From: Liolophura sinensis
Taxonomy: Eukaryota > Mollusca > Polyplacophora > Chitonida > Chitonidae
NCBI RefSeq assembly: GCF_032854445.1
Contig: NC_088295.1
Location: 71,390,028 to 71,454,027, forward strand
Direction: 5' to 3'
Length of the DNA stretch: 64,000 nt
This document shows positions 10,990-23,300 of the stretch, in pieces (positions within the stretch are counted from its first letter, which is position 1; each line of letters starts with the position of its first letter). The notes beneath the pieces were generated by a model. That model searched no databases and was not told where the DNA came from. It was given only the letters and a program-made list of their open reading frames with translations. The translations under genes were made by a program, and so were the position numbers.

Positions 10990-13025
10990 ATGAGAATGTT
11001 TCAGGACTAGAAGCCGAAACTGCTAGAGATCAACATGCAGCTGACATTGCTCCATGCCTGGAAACTGAACTTGGTGAAGGCCTGCAGCTGACACTGCTCC
11101 AAGTCTAAGTTAGATTGCTTATAAACGCCTGCGGCTAAGAATGCCCCAGGTCTGGAAACTGAGATTGCTTGAGGCCTGCAGCTGAGAATGCTCGAGGTCT
11201 TCAAACACAGGTTGCCGGAGGCCTCCAGCGGAGAATGCTTCAGGCCTGGAAACTGAGATTGCTTGAGGCCCGCAGCTGAGAATGCTCGAGGTCTTCAAAC
11301 AAAGGTTGCTGGAGGCCTCCAGCTGAGAATGCCCCAGGTCTGGAAACTGAGATTGCTTGAGGCCTGCAGCTGAGAATGCTCGAGGTCTTCAAACAAAGGT
11401 TGCCGGAGGCCTCCAGCGGAGAATGCTCCAGGTCTGGAAACTGAGATTGCTTGAGGCCTGCAGCTGAGAATGCTCGAGGTCTTCAAACACAGGTTGCCGG
11501 AGGCCTCCAGCAGAGAATGCTTCAGGCCTGGAAACTGAGATTGCTTGAGGCCCGCAGCTGAGAATGCTCGAGGTCTTCAAACAAAGGTTGCCGGAGGCCT
11601 CCAGCTGAGAATGCCCCAGGTCTGGAAACTGAGATTGCTTGAGGCCTGCAGCTGAGAATGCTCGAGGTCTTCAAACAAAGGTTGCCGGAGGCCTCCAGCG
11701 GAGAATGCTCCAGGTCTGGAAACTGAGATTGCTGGGAGGCCTCCAGCTGAGATTGCTCCAGGCCTGGAAACTGAGATTGCTTGAGGCCTGTAGCTGAGAA
11801 TGCTCGAGGTCTTCAAACAAAGGTTGCCACAGGCCTCCAGCGGAGAATACTCCAGGCCTGGAAACTGAGATTGCTTGAGGCCTCCAGCTGACATTGCTCC
11901 AGGTCTGGAAACTGAGATTGCTTGAGGCCTGCAGCTGAGAATGCTCGAGGTCTTCAAACAAAGGTTGCTGGAGGCCTCCAGCGGAGAATGCTCCAGGCCT
12001 GGAAACTGAGATTGCTTGAGGCCTGTAGCTGAGAATGCTCGAGGTCTTCAAACAAAGGTTGCTGGAGGCCTCCAGCGGAGAGTGCTCCAGGCCTGGAAAC
12101 TCAGATTGCTTGAGGCCTGCAGCTGAGAATGCTTGAGGTCTTCAAACAAAGGTTGTCGGAGGCCTCCAGCAGAGAGTGCTCCAGGCCTGGAAACTCAGAT
12201 TGCTTGAGGCCTGCAGCTGAGAATGCTCGAGGTCTTCAAACAAAGGTTGCTGGAGGCCTCCAGCGGAGAGTGCTCCAGGCCTGGAAACTGAGATTGCTTG
12301 AGGCCTGCAGCTGAGAATGCTCGAGGTCTTCAAACAAAGGTTGCCGCAGGCCTCCAGCAGAGAATGCTCCAGGCCTGGAAACTGAGATTGCTTGAGGCCT
12401 CCAGCTGACATTGCTCCAGGTCTGGAAACTGAGATTGCTTGAGGCCTGCAGCTGAGAATGCTCGAGGTCTTCAAACAAAGGTTACTGGGAGGCCTCCAGC
12501 GGAGAATGCTCCAGGTCTGGAAACAGATTGCTGGGAGGCCTCCAGCGGAGAATACTCCAGGTCTGGAAACTGAGAGTGCTGGGAAGCCTCCAGCGCAGAA
12601 TGCTCCAGGTCTGGAAACTCAGATTGCTGGGAGGCCCCCAGCGGAGAATGCTCCAGGTCTGGAAACTCAGATTGCTGGGAGGCCTCCAGCGGAGAATGCT
12701 GCAGGTCTGGAAACTCAAATTGCTGGGAGGCCTCCAGCGGAGAATGCTGCAGGTCTGGAAACTGAGATTGCTGGGAGGCCTCCAGCGGAGAATGCTGCAG
12801 GTCTGGAAACTGAGATTGCTGGGAGGCCTCCAGCGGAGTATGCTCCAGGTGTGGAAACTCAGATTGCTGGGAGGCCTCCAGTGGAGAATGCACCAGGCCT
12901 GGAAACTGAGATTGCTTGAGGCCTGCAGCTAAGAATGCTCGAGGTCTTCAAACAAAGGTTGCTGGAGGCCTCCAGCGGAGAATGCTCCAGGTCTGGAAAC
13001 TCAGATTGCTGGGAGGCCTCCACCT
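10990..13025 (+). repeat. Minisatellite, 47-bp unit organised as a 94-bp higher-order repeat
   Basis: About 2 kb of tandem repeats. Subunit A ('ggcctgcagctgagaatgct', then 'cgaggtcttcaaac') and subunit B ('ggcctccagcggagaatgct', then 'ccaggcctggaaac') are both 47 bases and clearly homologous. Between roughly 11150 and 12500 they mostly alternate A-B with a 94-base period. From about 12500 to 12910 almost only B-type units follow one another. Many units contain the perfect palindrome ggaggcctcc. Long open frames occur on both strands only because the unit lacks stops; 47 is not a multiple of three, so no frame is conserved from unit to unit. Confidence 0.95.
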
Positions 13026-14347
13026 GAGACAACTAAGACTTTGCAGCTGAGTGGTAACAAGCGTATGGTTGAACAATTATTTAAATAAATTGCATCAGTT
13101 GTGAAAGCAAAGCAAATAATAAACTATGCTAAAGTTTTATCTCTACCACAAACACTTTTAAAATGTGTGTACTATGTCTTGACACCTAATCTTGCATGCA
13201 GGCTTGTTTATACTGATCAGCAGATTAATTGATGGATGAAATTTGGTGAAATACTGCAAACACTCTGTTTCAGCCCTGTTTCAGTTTATGTAAAGTTAGG
13301 TCGATCATATTGTAGATACCCTACATGTATATGTTTTGCAGACTAGCTTGTTCAGGTCACAAATTAGAGCTCTCTCACTCCTGGCAAATTCTGAAATGCA
13401 CTGCTCTGGCTTGCTGCAACTATATTACCCCTTGACTAATGAGATTGTATGGTCAACTCCAACTTTTGCCGCCTCTGCTGCAGCTTGATGTCAGGAAGAT
13501 TGTCAGTTAGGCCTACCCAGCAATTATATAAGATCGGTGGCAACCTGGTTTCCTTGATCAACTCTTAAACTTATCACATGAAAGAAAAATTGTTGAGTAT
13601 GATTTTTAAATAACCAAATAAGTACATTAACCAAATTGCTGATAATTTTAACAGTAAATTGAGACAACCTCTTGAAAGCTATGATATGCATATCTTTTTA
13701 TATAAAGCAGCACTATAGCTGTCTCAGGCAGGTGTAGAAGTAGCTCTGTTGGGCTGTGATACTACATATATGTAATTTCAGCCGTACAGAGGTAGCGTAG
13801 AAGAGGTGCAGGTATTCAGGTCTAAATAACTGTCCCCCTACCTCCCCGCAAAATGCCCACAAACTAATGTATCCCGTCCACAGATTCTTTTGCATTATAA
13901 CTGTCACTCATGGTGAACAAGATTAGGTGTCAAGACATAGTACACACATTTTAAAACTTGCTTTGCGAGAACATATACTTTGCAAAACTTATTTGGCGGC
14001 AACCGACCACCACAGATTTCTTGTTTGCTTCTTGCTTTTTCTTGCCGATCATTGGCTGTTGCAGTTTGTGACGTAGGAAAATAAGATGTCTGCGCCCAGT
14101 GTAACACGTTTTGGATGACAGTCAACTGGAAGAATCAAACCATTTTAAATTTTTTTTGGTCATTTTAATTTAATTCACACCTGTGATATGGTAGAATTTA
14201 GGTCTTGGAAGGCTTGCTGGCCTCGTGAGGGCCAAGTTATAACTTGTAATTGCTTCTAGTCGTCGGTGTTGATAGGGCTGTTGTTGTGGCGTGTAGTACG
14301 TGTATGCCCAACTTGTTACCACTACAAAGTATCAGCACCAGAAAGTC
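13026..14347. other. Spacer upstream of DHX29, with a 39-bp inverted repeat
   Basis: No conserved coding sequence. A perfect 39-bp inverted repeat (13156-13194 and 13918-13956) brackets about 0.7 kb. The DHX29 promoter and 5' UTR should lie in the last few hundred bases; no TATA box or other clear motif is visible. Confidence 0.6.
13156..13956. repeat. 39-bp perfect inverted repeat bracketing 0.72 kb
   Basis: The left arm 13156-13194 starts 'ttttaaaatgtgtgtactat' and the right arm 13918-13956 is its exact reverse complement. It could be the terminal repeats of a non-autonomous DNA transposon or two opposed copies of a dispersed repeat. I saw no flanking target duplication and no transposase. 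Confidence 0.7.
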
Positions 14348-17300
14348 ATGGGGAAACCCAAGAAACAGAAAGCATCAGCGGTTGCTAGTCAAAGTGCGAA
14401 ACAGGACAATGTTGATGAAAAAGGTATACACTGAATGCCTTGAGTTTCAAGAAGATTATATTCTCTGATCACGTTTAGAACTGGAGCTGATTGATAGTAT
14501 AGGATTTTAAAAGTGCCTGATTTTTTTGAAAATTGGAGAACATCTCATGTATCCTAATATGTGTTATTCAAATTCTAAAATGTTTACATAACCCTCATGT
14601 ACCTTCATTTGTATGTGAGATGTTGGACATCCTGGCACTTCACTCGCACAAGGTAGCATCAAGCAGACAATGAGGTGAAAGATAACATGGGAGAGTATAG
14701 CGATATGGCTGATAATAACCAGAGATGGTAGTTTGTAAGGCAAAAAAACAATGTGCACAGCATATATAAATTGTGAAGGTTAACACGACCTGGTTTCGGA
14801 CTTATTGAGCCATGAACTAGAGTTTTAATTTTTTTTTGACAATGTTTTCAACACCGTGTGTGAGCGAGTAAGTGTGTGGTGCAAGTAAAACTGCAAATGC
14901 CCGGATGTCTGCAATCTTGAATATGATGCCAACTAACGCCATAGTTGACACATTCCTTATGCCTATGACTATGTGTTTTAAAGTCTGACTTGAAACAAGA
15001 GTCATGATAATGGGGATAAAAACCCAATAGCAAAGGCACCAATCCCAGTCAGCTTTTTCTTTCAACATGGCAAAGCTGATGTTTTGAAACAGTCGGACAT
15101 TCAGCTAAAGTATACTAACTATGCTGTTATGCCTGTTCAAAAAAATAGTTTGGAAAAATTAAACTGTATATACAGGATTGAGCTTTCTGTAGGTTTGTAT
15201 ATCTGTATATGTATATTGGTTATGAGCTTCTGAGCTTTTCACTGTTATACGTGCTGCCTGTCAGGTTAACAGGTGTGTTATGTTTGGGTGACAGAAGTAA
15301 ATAACAGTTGTTTGTCAGGTACCTAACAAACCCACCTGATTTGAGGCTGTAGCCGAAACATGCAAACTCATTGCTTAAGGCCTCAGCCAGAGTTTTAACA
15401 GTCAAATCCAACATGCTGATATATAATATATCGGTATATAATAAATCAAACCATCTTGCTACTGCTCATTTTCTTGCTATTTGTAACATGTTGTGGACAT
15501 TTAACCTGTTTCATGCATTCAGGCATAACAATTGTCGGTTTATTTAGGAAAGAAAAACTACTCATTTGCTGCGACCACAGGGGAAGAAATTGACATTGAT
15601 GGATTACAGAAGGTAATGACACAACTGGCCGATATTGGGTATTAAGTTTGTGCCTTTCAAATTTAAAATGATGAGAAAATAGTCTGTATATGTATAACAG
15701 ATTATAATCCATTGTTGTCAAAAGTCTTCTGGAAGACACTATATGTAGATGTGAAATGGTGCTAAAAATTCAATGAAGTGAAAAGTTCAGTGATCTGTGA
15801 TTCACTCTGTAAAATGTTTTTAGCTCTTAAAATCAAACATCATAACACTTTGCCTATGTGAATGTTAAAAAAATGTTTCAGCCCCCCATTTTGAATTATG
15901 AGTCAATTATTCATTATTGTTGCTTATTTATTTGTTTATTTCTTTGTATGCCAAAAAAGGTTATCCTCCCACCAGCAATTGAGAAAGATGTATTAGATTT
16001 AATACAGGAGAGTCATAAAAACCGTCCACCAGGGGAAGTGTCCAAGAGATTAACATCAAAGAAACTCACAGTAAGCTGAATTATTGTCATTATTGTATCA
16101 GTGTTCATACCTATTATTTCTACACACATTAACCAACTCTGTTCATTTTTTTGACTGCGGGAAATTCTCGCAATTGAATGGGCTAATTGTGCTACATAAC
16201 CTGGGCGAGTATGAAGTTAATGGGCACACAGGATCCTCAAAATTATACAGCAAGTCAGATCATTATTTTAACCCCATTGTTGTCCAAATATGTTACAAAT
16301 GCCACTTAAGGACCCTATTAAATCTAGTATCAGAACTAACTCTTAAGACGCTTGAAAAACTAGGTTCAGGGTTTTTATATGTTACACTATTATTATGCAG
16401 TATAATAAGCCATTTAAATCTGACATTCTCATGTAGAGATGTGTTCTGCAGTATCTTTGAAATTGCTTATATGTATGCTGCTTTTATAAGCTTATTAAAT
16501 TAAGATCACTTTACATTTTTTGATGTATAAATAGCTATAAATGTTGAACATTTATTTCAAGTTACCTGGAAAGTGTGAGACTGCACTCTGCATCACATTT
16601 CTGCTTTTTTTGTTATTGGACAACAAAATAGGCATAAGCCGTATACCCCTGTTGAACAATAAACTGCGTTGTACATGGGATTTCTGTTTTTTGGTGTTAT
16701 TGGACAACAAAATGGGCATAAACTGTATATTCCTGTTGAACAGTGAACTGCGCTGTACATGGCATTTCTGTTTCTGGTGTTATTGGACAACAAAATGGGC
16801 ATAAACCATATACCCCTGTTGAACAATGAACTGCGCTGTACATGGCATTTCTGTTTCTGGTGTTATTGGACAACAAAATGGGCATAAACCATATACCCCT
16901 GTTGAACAATGAACTGCGGTGTGGTGAGAAACTTTATTGACTACTTCACTGTTTTTGATAATGCCAATATTTGTTTCATGTTTTCATACTGTCAACATTC
17001 AACTATTTTGCGTTCCTCCATTTCAGGATGTGTATGAAAGTTTATCACAGACTGGTTTCAAGCATGATCAGATTGAGAAGGCCATGAATCACATAATACC
17101 TCTAGGGGGAGACTTGGTGGATGCCCTGGACTGGCTGTGTTTGGTTTACTCCCAATGGTGAGAGCTGGTCTACACAGAATACATTTGTCATTAGAGATGG
17201 TGTAGCCTGGGTGGGTCAGTGTGTATTTCACATCAGGCTAGAAGCTTTAGTACATGTATGATGTCACCAAACCGCTTGTTAAGCTTGCACAAACTGAGAA

Positions 17301-20300
17301 TTGCTGTTGGTTTGGTTTTTCATTTCAGCAGCAACTATGCAAATAATCAATTTTATAAATCACCTTGTGCGTTGATGTTTCTGTCTGGAGGTTAGTTTTT
17401 CAAATTTTTGGCATCCTGTTGTTTCAGATTGTCAGTAAGTTGTTGGTAACTTACCTTATGTCTATGGTTTACCCCAGGCAATTCCCAGGCAATTCAGTCC
17501 TTTATCCATAAAACTGACCCCCATCGTATAAGTATCAAACTTAGATAACTACCAATCAATTAATCTTCTGTAGCAATGTTTCCTCTTCCTCTCAGCAGAT
17601 TCATTGATCTGAGATCTGCTACATGCATGATGCTTTGTTAATACATATACTATGGTATTTTTGACAGACAAACTGCCTGAAGGTTTTTCTGAAACTCTTC
17701 AGCAGGAGGAGGTGAAAAAGAGACCAAAGTTTGATGTGGAAAGATTCAGCACAGCACCAGTTCAGCAAATTCCTGTGCATCAGGAAGTCCAACCTTATGA
17801 AAAGCCAGCTGTAACTGATACCAAAGTGAGTTGCACTACATATAAATGTAACAGAAATTATTGTAGCTGAAAGTTGTCTCCCACCACCATAATGCTGATC
17901 ACAAATTCCTGAGTACGATGAAAAACACCAACCAGAAAAATAAATAAATTGTTGTGGCCATCCTATCCTGTACAAAACCAAAGGACATTGTATATAATGA
18001 GGAGGCGGCATATTTTTTAATCCCGCGAGGTGGCACGAATGTGAAGCAGGATGTCAAAAATGGATTGTAACGTAACGTCTACGCCATTACAATAGATCAG
18101 ATTATTTTTTGTAACATCGTACTGTCTTTAATGTGACGTCATCATGATGAGCTGGGAAAGGACATCTGAGGTCAATAAAATTACATCAAGGCCCTGCTAC
18201 CAGCTGAGCTGGACTTGGACTCACAATGACCGCATTGGTGAGAGGCTCCTAGGTGATTATGCTGCGCTGATGCGTTAACCAACTGAACCACAGAAGCCCA
18301 CTCGTGATTAGAGATGGAAAAACTTCCTGTGACGTCAGAGTTCCTAAACTCTGAGAGGATTTTCCATAAAGCCCACCAATTCAGATGTTTGAATGCCTTT
18401 ATCTCTCTTCACAAAGAAAGTGGCATAGTACGCATAGTTTTAAGTGTTCTGCTTTGTGATGCCCACTTTGATTTTTAGAGGTCTTTTCCTTGAACAAAGT
18501 GTATTTTCTCCTGTGGAACAGGCGTCGTCTGGAGCCATGAAGGACTGGATATTACAGTATGCTGGTCACACTTCAGAGGAGGAAGAAGAGGGTCCAGAGG
18601 AAGAGACTTCTGGCAAGACGCTTGATCCAGTAAGGAAAAAATCAAGTTCTGTTTTTTTTTTTTTTTTTTTTTTTTTTGCGTTGAAATATTGTATTGAAAC
18701 AGCATGAACATTTGCCTGAGCTCTTTTTGAAGTTGGAATTGTTATTTTCAGATTGTGCATCAATTACATTTACAAAATACTATGGCATGTGATGTTTTAG
18801 AATGAGAAGTATTTGGAACTGACAGCCAGACTTCTGGACGCACGATCACAAGCTGGTCAGGCTAAACAGGAAGGCAACAAGAAGGGTCAGAAGGAGGCAT
18901 CTTCTCTTATCAGGAAGCTTACTTTGGGTTAGTATGTACTCATCAAGTGCGCCCCAGTAAACATGTGTTGGTGGGGAACCATCCTGTTAGAGAATCTTAT
19001 ATTTTGGAGTGTACTTTCCAGGTAATAACACATCTTGCTCAGTGGGTTGGATTCCCCCATGTTACATGGTAAACTGCAAATTGTAATTGTCATTCCCATA
19101 CTGTTGTTACACGGTTGTTCTTATTATGCCCACAAAAGAGGAGGGGTATATAGCACTTCATTTCTTCATTTGTCAATGGTTTGGATTTTCTGTGATTTAC
19201 CCACATTTATGTCTCGTATGCCCAGACTCTAAAAATAAAAGAATTGATTTGAATTGATGATCTTCTTGTCAGAAACTTATTCATAACTCATAACAAGTGT
19301 TTCATGTCTTTAAAACTATATAGAATGTTTTCCTTTTTTGGTGCAATGTTTTATTCATGTTTTAATATTTCAACTTAGGACTTGTTAGAAGATAAAACTT
19401 TACATTTGTCAATATTCATCTTATTATTTTTTGTGTTCTTTGTTCAGAAATGGATGTACTTGAGTGTCATGCTAACTTCAACCCTGCCATTAAGATCAAG
19501 GATATTGATAAAGAGAAAGATAAACCACCACATGTTAACCCTGTGGGTGGGGCAGATGCTGGGGCAGGTCCAGGGGCAGACGATGACGACTCACCCATGG
19601 ATATGTCTGCGCTATTTGCTGAATCAGAGGATAAGCCAAAACCAGGTAACTGATATCAGTGTTGTTTTTTTTCACTGATCAGGATAAATAATCCACATGC
19701 ATGAAACACAGTAGCTGACAGAAATATTTTTGAAACTTTCAACAGTGTTCACAGGCAACCTTTAATAAAAATTGAGTACTTGTTAGGATCCAGAAAATGA
19801 GCTTTGTAGTTTGAAAGTTTAGGGCCATTTTTGATGTTTTGTTTTTTCTGACTCTTACCAATCTTGTGCTGGCTCAGGCATTTTATGTGTTAGCTCTCAT
19901 TGAACATATGGCCCTTTAAAATGACAGCGCTATTCGAGATCTAACTGTGTACATTGATGCTCAAAGTCAGGGGGTTCATCAGTTTTTATCTCTGTACAAT
20001 CCGGTTTACTCCATCCATAAACGTGGCCGTTGTCAGTGACATAAGGAAAACCTCTTGAGCTTGAAACTAATCAAATAAATAAATATATATAAGTTTTGCA
20101 CAAGCATATTAACGGTATAGGATGTATAGGATATATTTCACTGTTGAGGGTATTTTGGTCATGTCCTATTTCAGTCCTTTCAGTCTTGAACCCATGCCTT
20201 CTGTTGCCTCTAACCATTCTGCCAAGGCAGGGCAGGATAACAGAGAAATTAGTAGGCATTAAATGCTAATCAAAACAAAAAAATGTGGAGGTATAATTTA

Positions 20301-23300
20301 GAAAAATGTCTTCACCCAGTGAAGAATCCAGCAGTGAAGAAGGAAGCGTTGGACATTCGAAACTTTGAGTATACACGTCAGCAGTGGACAGGTAAATCTC
20401 CAAAACAATTCCTGATAGACTGGGTGAGAAAACACCTGCCCCAAAGTAAACCACCATCCTACAAGAAAACCCAGGTGCGAGGGAACCTCCATAAGTGCCA
20501 GTAAGTGCAATGTCTCCTACACACATGCAGTCTCATATAGTCATATGTGCTGAGAATGTTTTTTGCTCGCCTGGTTGGTAATGATTATGGCATGTAAAAA
20601 TGATGTACATCAAACCATAAAAAATCTAGTGCCTTTATAAACTAAGTAGTCAGGTTATCGCACAGTGAAAATATTTCTATAAAACTTTCCTCCCTGTCCG
20701 AGTCAGTTTTGATTGATGGTTTGTACCTGGTTGACTTTGAGAACAAAGTAAATAAGAACAGATTTACCTTTATTACTCATTTCTTAAGAAAACAAGTTGG
20801 AACTGCATGTAAGCTCATGCTGGCTTCCTGTCTATTTGTACGTGGAAAGGTCTGCAGCAACCTGCAGATAGTCGTGGGTTTCCCCCGCACTCTGCGCGGC
20901 TTCCTCCTGCCATAATGCTGGCCGCTGTAGTATAAGTGAAGTATTCTTGATTACAGCATAAAACACCATTCAAATAAACAAAATAAGTAAACAGAACAGC
21001 ATTTGTCATATCAGTTTAATAGGAGGTTTATCAGGTACTTAGCCAAAGTTAGGTGGTTTACAATGGACTTCGCCGTTTCCTCCACCCATAAACTGACCCC
21101 TGTCATGTAAGGAGAAAATTCTTTCGTATAAAGTTAAACATCAATCGAATTAATACATAATACATTACCAAAGTATTGGTAAAGAAGCCTGTGCAAACAT
21201 GATACAGTATGTTTCCCTGTACTGTATACTGATGTGTGCAATTGAATGTCTGCTTGGTATACATGCTGTGTAAATATGACTTCTCCCATTTCTCAGGGTA
21301 ACAGTACAGAGAAAGAAGACAGGAGATCTGATTGTCACGCCTGAGATCTTGTGTGAGAACAGTAAAGATGCTGAACACCTTGGCTGTACATTGGCTCTCT
21401 ACCACCTGTGTAAAGGCCAGGTATGAATTTGTTTCATTTGAAACAACAGGCTCTTTACACAACAAATCATTAGCTTTTCAACCTAACTAGATTTGAAGTT
21501 GTAATGTGACCTTATTATGTGTATGTTCCTGGCTTTAATGTCTTTCAGATCTGATGTTTGGGCTCTTCATGTCACCTTGAACTAAAGTTGTGTATTGGCC
21601 TCAGTTCGGCTGTGGCATCAAGCCGAGAGGCTTTCCCCAGGTTACTCTGGCACTGCAATATGTTAAAAATTTTATATCAACATGTTGATGACAAATGATG
21701 ATGTATTAATGTAACATTGTTTTGAAAATTTCCTTTGCAGTCTGTGTATCAACTTCTTCCTCCACCATATCGTGATGTCTGGCTGGAGTGGGAAGGAGCA
21801 GAAAAGAAGGAGAAAGAAGCCAAGAAATCTGAGAAAAACAAGGTTGGTCACAAGTAAATATAATGTTAACAGATTAATTGGAAATGACAACACGTGTTAG
21901 TACATGCATCAAAATGACCATGTTTAAAAAATGACTTGTTTTTTAGTGAATTGTCTGAGATTCAGAGTAATGTCATACCATCAGACCGTATATTAATGTC
22001 CTGGTGTTTCAAGCCGAGAGATCAGTTCCTCAGCAAGCTGCTGAAGAAACTCCAAATGGAAGATGTGAAAGAAATCAACAAAGTGCAAGATTTCAAAGAG
22101 GACACTGAGGAATCGTGGGAAAGTCTAGCAGATGATGATTCAGTAAGTATTTGGTTTTTTTGATTCATTATTTAAATGAAAATAGGTCAAACTCTTACGT
22201 ACTTTTTTTGTTTGTTTTATCGATGTGATACTCATGTCAGTATTTTAAGCTAAAAAAGAAGCTGGAATTCCACAACATTGAGTTTTGGGGTCTCTCATAA
22301 ACCTTTTATGATATTCCTATTGAGTTAAGACAAAATATTTTTTTTAGAACAGCTTGAATTTCTCATGTAGGATGTTAACATCAAGCAGACAAAGGTAACC
22401 CATGGCCATGAAAGGAGAAGACATTTGGATGGGGAGCAGATGAAGCAGACGTTCCAGAAGAGGCAAAAGTCTCCACAGTACCAGAGGCTAGCAGAGACAC
22501 GCCAGACTCTCCCTGTATCTAAGCAAAGAGACGTTGTCTTACAGAAGATCAGGTGTGAGAACATCCTGGTGATTGCTGGAGAGACAGGAAGTGGAAAGAG
22601 TACCCAGATTCCACAGTTTATTTTACAGGTAACCATGGTAGCAGCAGTTCTTGTCTCTTAGATGTGATGAAGTGGTCTTGTGATTCCATTTATTTTAAAC
22701 AAGCCAACAGTCACACTGTACTTATTTTGTTTTGTGGTATTATGCAGTTCAGTAAGATGAGAATGTATATTCTAGATGTTTGTTATTCAACTATTTTCAT
22801 CCCTATTTACACAATGTGAGTGATATTAAATTGGGTCTGTCCATCTATATATCAGTGTGTCTGTCATGCTTTTTTCTGGACAATAACTCCTCCAAATATT
22901 GTCTGATTTTGATGAAATTTGTGTGCAGGTTGACTTTAGTGGAATCTCTTGTGTGAAAACCAGTCCAGTTCATGCATACGTTTTCCATATTTAATTCCAT
23001 GATTCTCATAAGTGGTTGGTTTTCATGCGATAAATGCTTAAATATGTTGATGGTTCCTGTACTAAATTTTTGTGTGTAAATTATTTTGTGGCTCATCAGA
23101 TCATGTTCAAAAACCATTTCGATCTACTGACATATTATGAGTATTTAATGCAGGATATAAGTTTACTTAATTTACATGTTGATTTATGTACCTACATGTA
23201 ATTGTGTTTTAGGATTTCCTGGAAGTGGGTCAAGGTCACAAATGTAACATCATCTGTACTCAACCTCGGCGAATCTCTGCCATCAGCTTGGCCAATCGTG

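Noticed and set aside
11295-12932. Overlapping open frames of 60-153 codons on both strands
   Set aside because: Products of the 47/94-bp minisatellite; the unit length is not a multiple of three and no family is recognisable.
21947-22013. DHX29 exon 12 starting at 21947, after the 'tttttag' there
   Set aside because: It enters on TGA in the required phase. The acceptor at 22013 gives NK|PRDQFLSKLL, matching the family.
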